Assembly (NCBI GenBank): GCA_965656875.1
Contig: CBFHMJ010000025.1
Location: 62,001-126,000, forward strand
Length of the DNA: 64,000 nt
From: CBFHMJ01 sp965656875
GTDB lineage: Bacteria > Pseudomonadota > Gammaproteobacteria > Enterobacterales > Alteromonadaceae
Direction: 5' to 3'
Shown here: piece by piece, positions 53,128 to 62,834 of the stretch
How the letters are laid out: each line of letters opens with the position of its first letter
Position numbering within the stretch: the stretch's first letter is position 1
Position numbers and translations under genes: made by a program
The notes under the pieces: generated by a model
The model's database searches: none
What the model saw: the letters and a program-made list of their open reading frames with translations, nothing else
Told to the model about the DNA's origin: nothing

Positions 53128-54900
53128 ATGGCCGGATTGATTCCAAAAGATTTCATCAATGACCTGCTTGCCAGAACCGATATTGTGAATTTAATCGACA
53201 GTATCGTAAAACTTAAAAAGGCAGGTAAGGATTATCAGGCCTGTTGTCCATTCCATAATGAGAAAACCCCCTCTTTCACCGTCAGTGAAGAAAAACAGTT
53301 CTATCATTGTTTTGGTTGTGGTGCTCACGGCAATGCTATTTCATTTTTAATGGAATACGAAAAGCTGGAGTTCGTGGAAGCGATCGAAGAACTGGCACAG
53401 CGTCAGGGAATTGAAGTACCTCGTGAACAAAGCAGCAATAATGCTAACTGGAAACCCAGTGTTTCCAGAGAACAGGCAGCTTCTGATCATGAGCTTATGG
53501 ATCAGGCTACTACGTTTTTTGAACACCAGTTAAAAAGCCATGCAAACGCACAAACGGTAATTGATTACCTGAAAACACGGGGCCTGAGCGGAGAAACGGT
53601 AAAACGCTTTCGAATTGGCTATGCACCATCTGAATGGAATCACTTGCTGAATCAACTCGGTCGAAACAACCAGCAACGCCAGCAGTTACATGATCTAAAA
53701 CTACTAAGTCACAACAACGGACGTGATTACGACTTTTTCCGCGACCGTCTGATGTTTCCTATCCGTAATAAACGAGGCAAAGTCATTGCCTTTGGGGGGC
53801 GAGTTCTTGGAGATGGCACACCAAAATACCTGAACTCACCAGAAACACGCATTTTCCATAAAGGCCGCGAACTTTACGGCTTGTATGAAGTTCGTCAACA
53901 AGAGAATCTGAAACGGGTTCTGGTCGTTGAAGGTTATATGGATGTTGTTGCTCTGGCTGAAAATGGTGTTGATTATGCCGTTGCAGCACTTGGTACAGCA
54001 ACAACACCAGAGCATATACAAACATTGTTCAGAACCGTTAAACAAGTTGTTTGCTGCTATGATGGTGACAGAGCGGGCCGTGATGCAGCATGGCGTGCTG
54101 TTGAAAATGCACTGATTCACCTTAAAGATGGCAATGATTTACGCTTTGTCTTCTTACCTGACGGCGAAGATCCGGACTCACAAATCCGTAAGGAAGGCAA
54201 AGAAGCTTTCGAGCAACGCCTCGCTGCATCAATTGATTTCATTCAGTTCTTTTTCGATAAACTAATCGTTGATATCAACCTTGGTACCGATGCAGGTCGT
54301 GCAGAACTGATTGCAACAGCCAAACCACTGATTGAAAAAATCCCCAGTGATTTCTACCGTGATAATTTGCTGGAACGTTTATCCTTATTAGTCGGTAAAG
54401 ATAAGAATCGATTAAGCCAGTATATTGGCAAACCGACGATTAAATTACCTCAAACCAACAAGTTAAAAATAACACCGATGCGTCGTGCTATTGCCCTGCT
54501 GGTGCAACACCCCGATCTGGTGAACGCCGTAAAATGGCATGACTCTTACCGAAACATTGATATTCCCGGGTTCGATTTACTGGTTGAAATCCAGCAGTTG
54601 ATAACCAGTCAACAAGTAAATTCTACTGCGCAGATTCTTGAGTTATTCAGGGAAAGAAAAGAAGGTGAATATCTCGCTAAACTGACCTTGTGGACTCACC
54701 ATATTCATGAAGAGTCGCTTATCGAAGATTTCCAGCAAACATTTCAATTTCTCCTGGATGAATACTTACGTCACAGGCTCGATCAATTATTGTTAAAAGA
54801 GAAAACCACAGCATTAAATGCGAATGAACGACGAGAATATCAGTCCCTGGTGCAGGCATTAAGTAGTCGCCAGCAAAAGCCCCCGCAAAAAAACAACTAG
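53128..54900 (+). CDS. dnaG: DNA primase DnaG
   Basis: DnaG makes RNA primers at the replication fork. The 590-residue protein has the zinc domain with Cys40, His43, Cys61 and Cys64 (CPFH and CFGC). The TOPRIM domain includes VEGYMDVVAL near residue 270 and CYDGDRAG near residue 310. A C-terminal helicase-binding domain follows from about 450. A possible -10 TAAAAT lies at 53049-53054, so dnaG may have its own promoter after the yqeY terminator. Confidence 0.97.
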   Translation: MAGLIPKDFINDLLARTDIVNLIDSIVKLKKAGKDYQACCPFHNEKTPSFTVSEEKQFYHCFGCGAHGNAISFLMEYEKLEFVEAIEELAQRQGIEVPREQSSNNANWKPSVSREQAASDHELMDQATTFFEHQLKSHANAQTVIDYLKTRGLSGETVKRFRIGYAPSEWNHLLNQLGRNNQQRQQLHDLKLLSHNNGRDYDFFRDRLMFPIRNKRGKVIAFGGRVLGDGTPKYLNSPETRIFHKGRELYGLYEVRQQENLKRVLVVEGYMDVVALAENGVDYAVAALGTATTPEHIQTLFRTVKQVVCCYDGDRAGRDAAWRAVENALIHLKDGNDLRFVFLPDGEDPDSQIRKEGKEAFEQRLAASIDFIQFFFDKLIVDINLGTDAGRAELIATAKPLIEKIPSDFYRDNLLERLSLLVGKDKNRLSQYIGKPTIKLPQTNKLKITPMRRAIALLVQHPDLVNAVKWHDSYRNIDIPGFDLLVEIQQLITSQQVNSTAQILELFRERKEGEYLAKLTLWTHHIHEESLIEDFQQTFQFLLDEYLRHRLDQLLLKEKTTALNANERREYQSLVQALSSRQQKPPQKNN

Positions 54901-55239
54901 AATAAGAACATGCTCTGAATAAACCGGAATAATTTCCTGTGAAATATCCCAGTATACCCATTGAAAATCTATAGATGGATACACATATTCAGAGTCAGGA
55001 TTAATCTTTGACACTTTGTAACCTCCACGAGAACAACGTCAAAGAATACCTCTGATTAATCAGACAGATGTCTTGAGTATTTACAATACTAACCCGACGT
55101 ATGACGCATAAAATATGAAGACGATTAAAATTTCCGCGCAGAGTCTCGCGTTAATTCTGGTCACTTCTTGCATAGGCTGATATAATGGTCGATTAACTGC
55201 GTCCTTATTATTAACCATCCAGGTGGAAGAGCACATTCT
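54901..55239. other. dnaG-rpoD intergenic region
   Basis: The 339 bp include an inverted repeat CTTTGAC (55006-55012) / GTCAAAG (55039-55045) and the rpoD extended -10 promoter. No gene is supported. Confidence 0.5.
55178..55186 (+). promoter_or_regulatory. rpoD extended -10 promoter
   Basis: TGATATAAT combines a perfect TATAAT (55181-55186) with the extended -10 TGn. The -35 region is weak, as is common with extended -10 promoters. It lies 54 bp before rpoD. Confidence 0.55.
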
Positions 55240-57057
55240 ATGGATCAAAGTCCTCAGTCTCAATTAAAGCTACTAATCACTAAAGGAAAAGAGCAAGGTT
55301 TCCTTACATTTGCTGAAGTTAACGATCACTTACCTCAAGACATCGTCGATTCAGAACAGATAGAAGATATTGTTAGCATGATCAATGACATGGGGATTCC
55401 GGTATTTGAAAATGCACCGGATTCCGATGAATTGATGATGCAAGAGTCGACCACCGACGAAGATGCAGCCGAAGCAGCAGCACAAGCACTGGCCAGCGTA
55501 GAAAAAGAAATAGGTCGCACCACAGACCCGGTTCGCATGTATATGCGTGAGATGGGTACTGTTGAACTACTTACCCGCGAAAGCGAAATCATCATTGCAA
55601 AACGAATCGAAGAAGGTATCAACACAGTACAGATGTCTGTTGCTGAGTACCCTGAAGCGATTACCTACCTGTTAGAACAATGGGACAAATTCGAAGCTGA
55701 AGAAATGCGCCTTAGCGACATCATCAGCGGTTTCATTGACGATTCTGAAATTGACGACGTTGCACCAATGGCAACTCACGTAGGCTCGGAAGTTCCTCAA
55801 GAGGAAATGGACGACGATGACGATGATGATGAAGACGAAGAAGATACAGGTCCGGATCCAGAACTGGCTCGTGAGAAATTCGCTGAGCTAAGAGCACAAC
55901 ACGAAAAGGCGCGTGACACAATCAAGATTCACGGCCGTGCTCACCAGGACAGTCGTAAAGAAATCGAAGAGCTAAGCGACATCTTCCGTACATTCAGACT
56001 AGTACCAAAACAGTTTGATCGTATGGTCAATAACGTTCGAAGCATGATGGACAGAGTCCGTACACAAGAACGTTTAATGATGAAGCACGTTATTGAATAT
56101 GCCAAAGTGCCTAAAAAAGTTTTCATTAAGAACTTCCAGGGCAACGAAACATCAATGGCATGGGTTGATGCTGAAATCGCAGCGGGCCAACCTTACTCCA
56201 CTAAACTGGCTGACGAAAAAGCTGATTTAGCACGTATTACTGAAAAACTGGCTGAGATTGAAGTAACAACGGGTTTAACCATTTCTCAACTGAAAGATAT
56301 CAGCCGAAGCATGTCAATCGGTGAAGCTAAAGCTCGCCGTGCGAAGAAAGAAATGGTTGAAGCAAACTTACGTCTTGTAATCTCCATTGCTAAAAAATAC
56401 ACCAATCGTGGCTTACAATTCCTTGATTTAATCCAGGAAGGTAACATTGGTCTGATGAAAGCGGTTGATAAGTTCGAATACCGTCGTGGTTATAAGTTCT
56501 CAACGTATGCGACATGGTGGATTCGACAAGCGATCACTCGTTCCATTGCTGACCAGGCACGAACCATTCGTATTCCGGTTCACATGATTGAAACTATCAA
56601 CAAACTGAACCGTATTTCTCGTCAAATGCTTCAGGAAATGGGTCGTGAACCTTCTCCGGAAGAATTGTCAGAACGAATGCAGATTCCTGAAGACAAGATT
56701 CGTAAAGTACTGAAAATCGCTAAAGAACCGATCTCCATGGAAACACCGATTGGTGATGATGAAGATTCACATCTGGGTGATTTTATTGAGGATACAACCA
56801 TTGATTCGCCGATTGATAACGCGACAATGGAAAGCCTCAAGAACGCAACCAATGAAGTCCTTGCAGGACTAACTGCGCGTGAAGCTAAAGTACTTCGTAT
56901 GCGATTCGGTATCGATATGAACACAGACCATACGCTAGAAGAAGTTGGTAAACAGTTTGACGTTACCCGTGAACGTATTCGTCAGATTGAAGCGAAGGCA
57001 CTAAGAAAGCTTCGCCATCCTTCTCGTTCAGAGCAGCTGAAGAGCTTCCTGGAATAA
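55240..57057 (+). CDS. rpoD: RNA polymerase sigma-70 factor RpoD
   Basis: The primary sigma factor has 605 residues. Region 1.1 spans about 1-80 and region 1.2 includes DPVRMYMREMGTVELLTRE. The non-conserved region carries a run of Asp/Glu near residues 188-205. Region 2 includes KFSTYATWWIRQAITRSIAD, and region 4 includes EVGKQFDVTRERIRQIEAKA. It closes the macromolecular synthesis cluster and is followed by a strong terminator. Confidence 0.98.
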   Translation: MDQSPQSQLKLLITKGKEQGFLTFAEVNDHLPQDIVDSEQIEDIVSMINDMGIPVFENAPDSDELMMQESTTDEDAAEAAAQALASVEKEIGRTTDPVRMYMREMGTVELLTRESEIIIAKRIEEGINTVQMSVAEYPEAITYLLEQWDKFEAEEMRLSDIISGFIDDSEIDDVAPMATHVGSEVPQEEMDDDDDDDEDEEDTGPDPELAREKFAELRAQHEKARDTIKIHGRAHQDSRKEIEELSDIFRTFRLVPKQFDRMVNNVRSMMDRVRTQERLMMKHVIEYAKVPKKVFIKNFQGNETSMAWVDAEIAAGQPYSTKLADEKADLARITEKLAEIEVTTGLTISQLKDISRSMSIGEAKARRAKKEMVEANLRLVISIAKKYTNRGLQFLDLIQEGNIGLMKAVDKFEYRRGYKFSTYATWWIRQAITRSIADQARTIRIPVHMIETINKLNRISRQMLQEMGREPSPEELSERMQIPEDKIRKVLKIAKEPISMETPIGDDEDSHLGDFIEDTTIDSPIDNATMESLKNATNEVLAGLTAREAKVLRMRFGIDMNTDHTLEEVGKQFDVTRERIRQIEAKALRKLRHPSRSEQLKSFLE

Positions 57058-57073
57058 GATTCTGAAAACGATG

Positions 57074-57112
57074 AAAAACGGCGCTACTGAATTTCAGAGC
57101 GCCGTTTTTTTT
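57074..57112 (+). terminator. rpoD terminator
   Basis: AAAACGGCGCT (57075-57085) pairs with AGCGCCGTTTT (57098-57108). An inner CTGA/TCAG stem lies inside it and a long T run follows. Confidence 0.9.
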
Positions 57113-57335
57113 GGATAAAATTCGACGAATGACCTTTACCATCGTTCTAATCTATACCACACTTACAGGTTGAGTGCTGGCATACAAACTTCTTATCTTT
57201 CAAAGATATATAAGTTTTTAATAATGTAAAAAATCACCATCAGCTATACACTCAGGAACCTTCCATTCAACCGCAAAATAAAATAATAAAACGGAAATGG
57301 ATATTACAATTGGATTGCTCAGGACAAAGAACACC

Positions 57336-60107
57336 ATGAAAAACAAACTATCACGACTCTCCTTAGCGATAGCAGCTGCTACCTCGCTAACAGGAATAAC
57401 CTCCTCACTATTCTCTGCCAATACACTGGCCCACGCCGAACACGATAAAGCCCGATATGTCTCAGCCGATGGCGTAAATAACGGACGTTGTGACAACAAA
57501 GCTCAACCTTGTAAATCTATTGAGTACGCAGCGAAAAACGCCAATAAAGGCGACCGTATTCTTGTTGCATCTGGTACATATCAGGTTGAAAGCATCGACA
57601 CGCTGTTCTATTTAAGTAGTGCCGTATTACCTGTTGAAACCGGCTACAGTAAAAAAGATGGTTACCATAAAAAGAGCAAAGAAAATCTGGTTTATCTGAC
57701 CGGTGTGCCACTTAAATACGCGGATGAGTTAAACGCTAAAGGATTTCAGGTTGTTGTAGATACCAAAGGATTAAGCCCGGAAAAAACACAAGCTCTGAAT
57801 GCAAAACTCTCCGCTCTTGACGGTCTGAGAGGTAATCAGATCAATGAAGCCTGCACCAATGGTAAAGCTGATGTCTTTGACTGTAATAACATTGATTTAT
57901 TGGCGCATGTACCACTTCAGGACTTTAACAACAATACAGCAGCCAACGATATCTGGGGATTCGTTGACCTGAATGATAATCGACAGTATGCAATCATTGG
58001 GCTTCGAGCGGGTGTATCGGTAGTTGATGTGACAGAACCAACAGAGCCTCGTGTTGTAGGTACTCTGTCCAGCCAGTCTACCATCTGGCGTGATATCAAG
58101 GTCTATCAGCGCTTTAACAGTTCTGCAGATCGCTGGGAATCATACGCCTATGTTACTGCTGACAGTGCTTCTGTAGGGATGATGATTCTTGATTTAACCA
58201 AATTACCCGAAGAAATCAGCCTTGCGCGAACAGATAAAACAGATTTAAGCGCCCACAATGTTTATTTAAGTAACGCAGATTATACAACCGGCACCGCGCT
58301 GGATGGCGTTACTCCTCACCTCCACATTACCGGCTCAAACAACTTTGGCGGCGGTTTCAACAGCTATAAGTTGTCCGATCCTGTTAATCCAAGAGAAGCC
58401 TACAAACCAGTTAATGGCACCCGAGCTCTCTACACTCACGATGCGTCGTCAATGGTCATTGATGATGCTCGAAAAGATACGCAATGTGTTAACGGAACCG
58501 ATGTTTGTGAAGTCTTCATGGATTTCAATGAGCAAGAATTCTTCCTGTGGGATAAAACCATTAATTCATCACCAGAAATGTTAAGCAGCACCACATACAA
58601 CAACGCTTCTTATGTACATTCCGGATGGTGGTCTGAAGATAAACGATATGTTCTGGTTCACGATGAACTGGATGAACAACGACATGGCCTGAACACAACA
58701 GTTCGTCTGTTTGATATTTCGGATCTGACAGCACCTAAACTGGCGTCAATCTGGACTGGTACCACGCCAGCGATTGACCATAATGGCTTTGTTCGTGGCA
58801 ACCGCTACTACCTTTCCAACTATGAAAGAGGTATGACGGTGCTGGATATCTCCAATCCGCGAGATCCGGTAGAAGTCGGCTTCTTTGACACTTTTCCTAC
58901 TGGAAACAACGCGTCATTTAACGGTGGCTGGGGCGTCTATCCTTACCTGGACAACGGCATCTTATTAGTCAGTGACATCAATAGTGGTTTGTATGTTCTG
59001 AAAGATAAAACGGCTATCGCGAACACTGGCGGAACCGTTAGTTTTACGACCAATAAAACTCAGGTTGATGAAGGTGGTAGCGTTACACTAACCGTTTCGC
59101 GTACTGGTGATAGCAGCAAAGCAGTCAGTGTTGACTACAACACTATGAACTTGTCTGCGACTACTGATGATTATTCCCGCACAAGCGGCACACTGAGCTG
59201 GGCCGCAAATGACAGCGCAGACAAAACGATTACAGTTGCAACAACTACTGATGCTATTACAGAAGGTAAACAATCTTTTGCTGTTAAGCTAAATAATCCG
59301 GTTAATGGCTTAGGCATTGGTGATCACGCAATGCAAGTCGTTACATTAAATGATGTTGAACAACAGATTGATGCATCTTTCTCCTTCACAACCAATGATT
59401 TAACCGTTAAAGAAACGGATACATCGGTTTCACTGACCATTAATCGTAGCGGCACCGATACCGCAGCTCGTACCGTGAACGTAGCCGTTGTAGCGAATAG
59501 TGCGGGCACTGCAGACGCAACGCTGGCTCAAAGTTCGGTTAACTGGGCTGCCAATGATACGGCTCCTAAAACTGTCACATTAAATATCAACAATGATGAC
59601 CTGACAGAAGAAACCGAACAGTTGACGGTTAGATTGTCTCACGCCAACAGTGACCTGATCGGTGATAACAACGAAGTCACGATCACCATCCGTGATGACG
59701 AAAGTAATCAGGCTCCAGCTATTACTGCGCCAGAGATTCCTGCCAGTGTCGCGGCAAACAGCCAGGTTAGCCTGACATTTAACGCCACAGACCCGGAAGG
59801 TTCAGCCATTATCTGGCAATGGCGTCAAACAGCAGGAACCACTGTATCCATCGCCAATCCTGCCAGTAATGTATTGCGATTCACTGCCCCTTCCGCTGCG
59901 ACAACATTAACATTCGCCGTGGAGGCCATCGATGACTTTGAAGCTGTGACGGAACAAACGTTCTCTGTTAATGTCACTGCGGCTGCACCGGCTCCGGCAC
60001 CAACACCAGCACCAACCACAAACAGTTCTGGCGGTGGTGGTGGTCCACTGTTCTGGTTAATCCCATTACTAACACTCGGCGGATTATTACGAAGAAAGTA
60101 TCACTAA
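57336..60107 (+). CDS. Choice-of-anchor B / Calx-beta surface protein with GlyGly-CTERM tail
   Basis: This 923-residue secreted protein starts at ATG 57336, with a signal peptide ending AHA (about residue 34). An N-terminal stretch (about 37-85: PCKSIEYAAKNANKGDRILV) resembles the start of parallel beta-helix domains. A choice-of-anchor B region with LVIVD-type repeats spans about 195-560 (AIIGLRAGVSVVDV, YLSNYERGMTVLDIS). Two Calx-beta domains follow (about 565-665 and 680-780), then an Ig/PKD-like domain (about 790-885). The C-terminus is a Gly-rich linker, a hydrophobic helix and RRK, a GlyGly-CTERM signal processed by rhombosortase. Such proteins are usually T2SS cargo. Its ligand and role are unknown. 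Confidence 0.85.
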   Translation: MKNKLSRLSLAIAAATSLTGITSSLFSANTLAHAEHDKARYVSADGVNNGRCDNKAQPCKSIEYAAKNANKGDRILVASGTYQVESIDTLFYLSSAVLPVETGYSKKDGYHKKSKENLVYLTGVPLKYADELNAKGFQVVVDTKGLSPEKTQALNAKLSALDGLRGNQINEACTNGKADVFDCNNIDLLAHVPLQDFNNNTAANDIWGFVDLNDNRQYAIIGLRAGVSVVDVTEPTEPRVVGTLSSQSTIWRDIKVYQRFNSSADRWESYAYVTADSASVGMMILDLTKLPEEISLARTDKTDLSAHNVYLSNADYTTGTALDGVTPHLHITGSNNFGGGFNSYKLSDPVNPREAYKPVNGTRALYTHDASSMVIDDARKDTQCVNGTDVCEVFMDFNEQEFFLWDKTINSSPEMLSSTTYNNASYVHSGWWSEDKRYVLVHDELDEQRHGLNTTVRLFDISDLTAPKLASIWTGTTPAIDHNGFVRGNRYYLSNYERGMTVLDISNPRDPVEVGFFDTFPTGNNASFNGGWGVYPYLDNGILLVSDINSGLYVLKDKTAIANTGGTVSFTTNKTQVDEGGSVTLTVSRTGDSSKAVSVDYNTMNLSATTDDYSRTSGTLSWAANDSADKTITVATTTDAITEGKQSFAVKLNNPVNGLGIGDHAMQVVTLNDVEQQIDASFSFTTNDLTVKETDTSVSLTINRSGTDTAARTVNVAVVANSAGTADATLAQSSVNWAANDTAPKTVTLNINNDDLTEETEQLTVRLSHANSDLIGDNNEVTITIRDDESNQAPAITAPEIPASVAANSQVSLTFNATDPEGSAIIWQWRQTAGTTVSIANPASNVLRFTAPSAATTLTFAVEAIDDFEAVTEQTFSVNVTAAAPAPAPTPAPTTNSSGGGGGPLFWLIPLLTLGGLLRRKYH

Positions 60108-60204
60108 TCGACCACAGGATTAGTTGATGAAATTGAAAGGAATTCGATAGATAACCAGGGAAGGTTATTCTTTAATCATTTAATTCAAAAGGGCGAAAAA
60201 CACA

Positions 60205-60233
60205 GTGACAAGGCACTGAAAAATTTTTATACT
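60205..60233 (+). promoter_or_regulatory. tRNA promoter
   Basis: -35 GTGACA (60205-60210) and -10 TATACT (60228-60233) are 17 bp apart. The G+C-rich discriminator TGCCCCGC follows, typical of stringently controlled stable-RNA promoters. The tRNA begins 42 bp after the -10. Confidence 0.75.
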
Positions 60234-60274
60234 TGCCCCGCTTTTCTTTGGTAGCATCGCTACCGTCAATAAAT

Positions 60275-60351
60275 GGCCCTATAGCTCAGTTGGTTAGAGC
60301 ACCCGACTCATAATCGGTAGGTCCCCTGTTCAAGTCAGGGTGGGGCCACCA
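60275..60351 (+). tRNA. tRNA with CAU anticodon, probably tRNA-Ile2
   Basis: The 77-nt cloverleaf has a 7-bp acceptor stem (GGCCCTA/TGGGGCC with one G-U), a D arm GCTC/GAGC, anticodon loop CTCATAA, T arm CCCTG/CAGGG and an encoded CCA. Position 27-43 is a C-U mismatch. The GGCCC acceptor end and the CGACTCATAATCG anticodon arm resemble E. coli tRNA-Ile2 (ileX), whose C34 is converted to lysidine by TilS to read AUA. Elongator tRNA-Met is the alternative. Confidence 0.93.
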
Positions 60352-60619
60352 TTTATTTTACTTCCATTTCATTCTGTTAAAAACCAGCTGCCTCTGGCGA
60401 GCTCGAACTCATTATCGACAGATCTGCAACCAGTATTCACTAAATTAATTCTTCCACTCTTTTCACAATAAACATCTTTGCTCCATAAAACTGATGAAAA
60501 GCTGAGTTCACTTGCCCAGGGAAATTAAAAACTTCTCCCTTACGTGGTTAGTGTATGATTCTTATGGATTTATAGCATTTCTAACCACTACTTCCATACA
60601 AAGAACTCAGGGAAATAAT

Positions 60620-61663
60620 GTGAGAACACTACTAGTTTATTTGCTGATAGTTATCAGCCACCCAATACTCGCCGAAGATATAATTCTGGCAAAACAACAT
60701 TCCATTCACGCCAAATCACTTGATGATACTCGCCAGCTATATATCAGTTTGCCAGAGCATTACGATCCCAATAAATCCTGGCCTGTTCTTTATGTGCTTC
60801 ATGGGCAGTGGGATATGCTACCAACATTAGCAACGCTGGATTTAATGATGAATCGTTTACCTTCGTTCATTGTGGTAGGCGTAGAAAGTAGTGGAATGGA
60901 ATTGAGGCCAGACAATGGCAAAACTACACCATTCTCGACGTATTTACTCACTGACGTTGTGCCATACATTAACCAGCATTTTTCTACCGCTAAGTTTCAA
61001 ATACTATCTGGTCACTCAAACTCAGGACGTTTTGTTCTGGATCTCTGGCTACGGGACAGTCAGTCATTCTCGCAATTCTATGCCTTCAGTCCATCACTGG
61101 ATGATGGTTATCTAACATTAAGAATGGCAAGCCTCTCAGATGAATTTCTTGCTAAGCAATCACCTCTCGTTATTACTATGGCGAATGAAGGCGACCACAT
61201 GTTAAATCCATTCAATGAAATTAAGGCAAAGTTAATGCCAGCCCTGACCTCTAATTTTGCAGCTAAGCATTTTCCAAACACAACTCACCGTGAGACAAAA
61301 CATCCCTCTTTAACATTTGCGCTGGCAACAACATTCAAAGGCTGGGAGCCAGATTATGAAACAAAAACAGGAGGGTTCGATAAATTGCAATCTCATTATA
61401 CGGCGTTAACCCGAAAGTTCGGTTTCGATATCTCCGTTCCAACCGAAACACTACAACGCCTTGCTGCCTGGTACGCAACGAAAGACAGTGCAACTCAAAA
61501 AGCTAATCTTGGTGCTATCGTGAAATATTCACTTGAAAAAGAGGGGCCGAACCCTTTGTTAGAAATTACTGACTATCTGAAAAATAATGACTATAAACCA
61601 GCCAGCGCACTACTGCTGGATACCATTTGTTCATATGCGAGCAAACTCAAAGAATGCCGCTAA
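60620..61663 (+). CDS. Exported alpha/beta-hydrolase esterase (esterase D-like)
   Basis: GTG 60620 is chosen because AGGGAAA lies 4 nt upstream and the product then has a clean signal peptide (residues 1-18, ending ILA). The 347-residue protein has the alpha/beta-hydrolase pattern of the IroE/esterase D family: PVLYVLHGQWD near residue 58, nucleophile Ser in SGHSNSGRF, an acidic residue near ANEGDH and a C-terminal His region (THRETKHPS). The C-terminal 80 residues are family-specific and helical. Substrate is unknown. It is flanked by the tRNA and a small membrane-protein gene, with no operon. Confidence 0.8.
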   Translation: MRTLLVYLLIVISHPILAEDIILAKQHSIHAKSLDDTRQLYISLPEHYDPNKSWPVLYVLHGQWDMLPTLATLDLMMNRLPSFIVVGVESSGMELRPDNGKTTPFSTYLLTDVVPYINQHFSTAKFQILSGHSNSGRFVLDLWLRDSQSFSQFYAFSPSLDDGYLTLRMASLSDEFLAKQSPLVITMANEGDHMLNPFNEIKAKLMPALTSNFAAKHFPNTTHRETKHPSLTFALATTFKGWEPDYETKTGGFDKLQSHYTALTRKFGFDISVPTETLQRLAAWYATKDSATQKANLGAIVKYSLEKEGPNPLLEITDYLKNNDYKPASALLLDTICSYASKLKECR

Positions 61664-61831
61664 GCATAATAAACGCAACTGTTCAGGACATATATCTCTT
61701 GTAGTTCTTATGGTCTGAACACGTTTCGTTACACAGTTTCAACCAGAAAAATCGCTTGATTCACTGCTCGTCAATCATCATTAAGGTATGATTTTCCTCA
61801 ATATTATCACCTGGAAATTTAATATCGTCCC

Positions 61832-62302
61832 ATGATTCCTGCGTCACCAAAAAAACTCATCAATACCATCATCATCACTATCACAATTGCATTTGTTGGT
61901 TATTCCATTTACACAACGGGCTACTTTGATGATGCCTACACCACTGACGATGTTATCTATTTTGATGCTGAATACCTGGGTCGGGTTTCATCGGCGAGAA
62001 GTGGGCCGTACAGTAAATTAAAACGTTTAGATACTGGCGAAGAGATAACAGTCAGTTATTTTGGCTTTGATGATTATGCCAGTGATGAATTGAGAGGATT
62101 GCATGTAGGCGTTGTACCTCGACGAGGCAGCCACTTTTTCACGTTGGTATCAATTAAAACCAATCATCAAATGTTGATGGAAACAACACAGCGAATAAAC
62201 CAGTTAAATAGCAAAAGTAGTGATCCAATGACTTTGATATGGGCATTAGCAGGTATCATTCTTTTTTTAGTCGTCGACCGTTTAAGAAAGCAAAAGCCCT
62301 GA
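61832..62302 (+). CDS. Small membrane protein of unknown function
   Basis: This 156-residue protein has an N-terminal hydrophobic helix (about 11-29) and a C-terminal helix (about 133-148), ending in a basic RLRKQKP tail. The roughly 100 residues between them (FDAEYLGRVSSARSGPYSKLK, VSYFGFDDYASDELRGL) are soluble and likely form one small domain, periplasmic if both termini are cytoplasmic. I recognise no family. The ribosome-binding site is weak. Its stop codon lies inside the downstream terminator hairpin. Confidence 0.6.
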   Translation: MIPASPKKLINTIIITITIAFVGYSIYTTGYFDDAYTTDDVIYFDAEYLGRVSSARSGPYSKLKRLDTGEEITVSYFGFDDYASDELRGLHVGVVPRRGSHFFTLVSIKTNHQMLMETTQRINQLNSKSSDPMTLIWALAGIILFLVVDRLRKQKP

Positions 62303-62322
62303 TAATCAGGGCTTTTGCTTTC
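62286..62322 (+). terminator. 17-bp perfect hairpin overlapping a stop codon
   Basis: GAAAGCAAAAGCCCTGA (62286-62302) pairs perfectly with TCAGGGCTTTTGCTTTC (62306-62322) around a TAA loop. The 5' arm encodes the last codons and stop of the preceding gene. The downstream T content is moderate. Confidence 0.75.
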
Positions 62323-62834
62323 TTAATCCCGAATGAATAACTATCGTCGTTGAACGTAGGTTTTTATTATTTCCCCTACTCCCCGGTAATTCTTAATTAC
62401 AATTAGATCATAATATAGAAATGCGGTGTACTTCCCTACCGAGATGCCATTAGTCTATAAAGTAAAATAATTGAACTTAATTATTCGCAATTACGTACTT
62501 AATAGCGAAACAGCCCTGACTAATTTCACCATTCTTATGTAAAACGTAAGGTTAATTGTGCAGCGCTGACAGTCGTCACTCACCAGTATAGTTAACTATT
62601 TGATAATTAAAATAATAATAAAAAGATAAAAACTAAGCTGGATGATTGCTCAGTCATTTCTCTTAATTAAAGTGTTAAATTATTTATCAAAGTTCGACTT
62701 GTTATTCCCATAACATTTAGCCACATCAATTTTTTTAATACACAAATGCTGATAAAATACACGGGAATAATAACCAAAAATGAATCTTACAACTTTTCTT
62801 TAAATGGAAAAAAGGACAGCAGGAGTACAAACCC
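62323..62834. other. A+T-rich spacer
   Basis: About 510 bp of strongly A+T-rich sequence, especially 62400-62760, contains no supported gene, RNA or repeat. Confidence 0.6.

Noticed and set aside
55008..55013. TTGACA as a promoter for rpoD, including a heat-shock type
   Set aside because: No -10 (sigma-70 or sigma-32) is found at a suitable distance.
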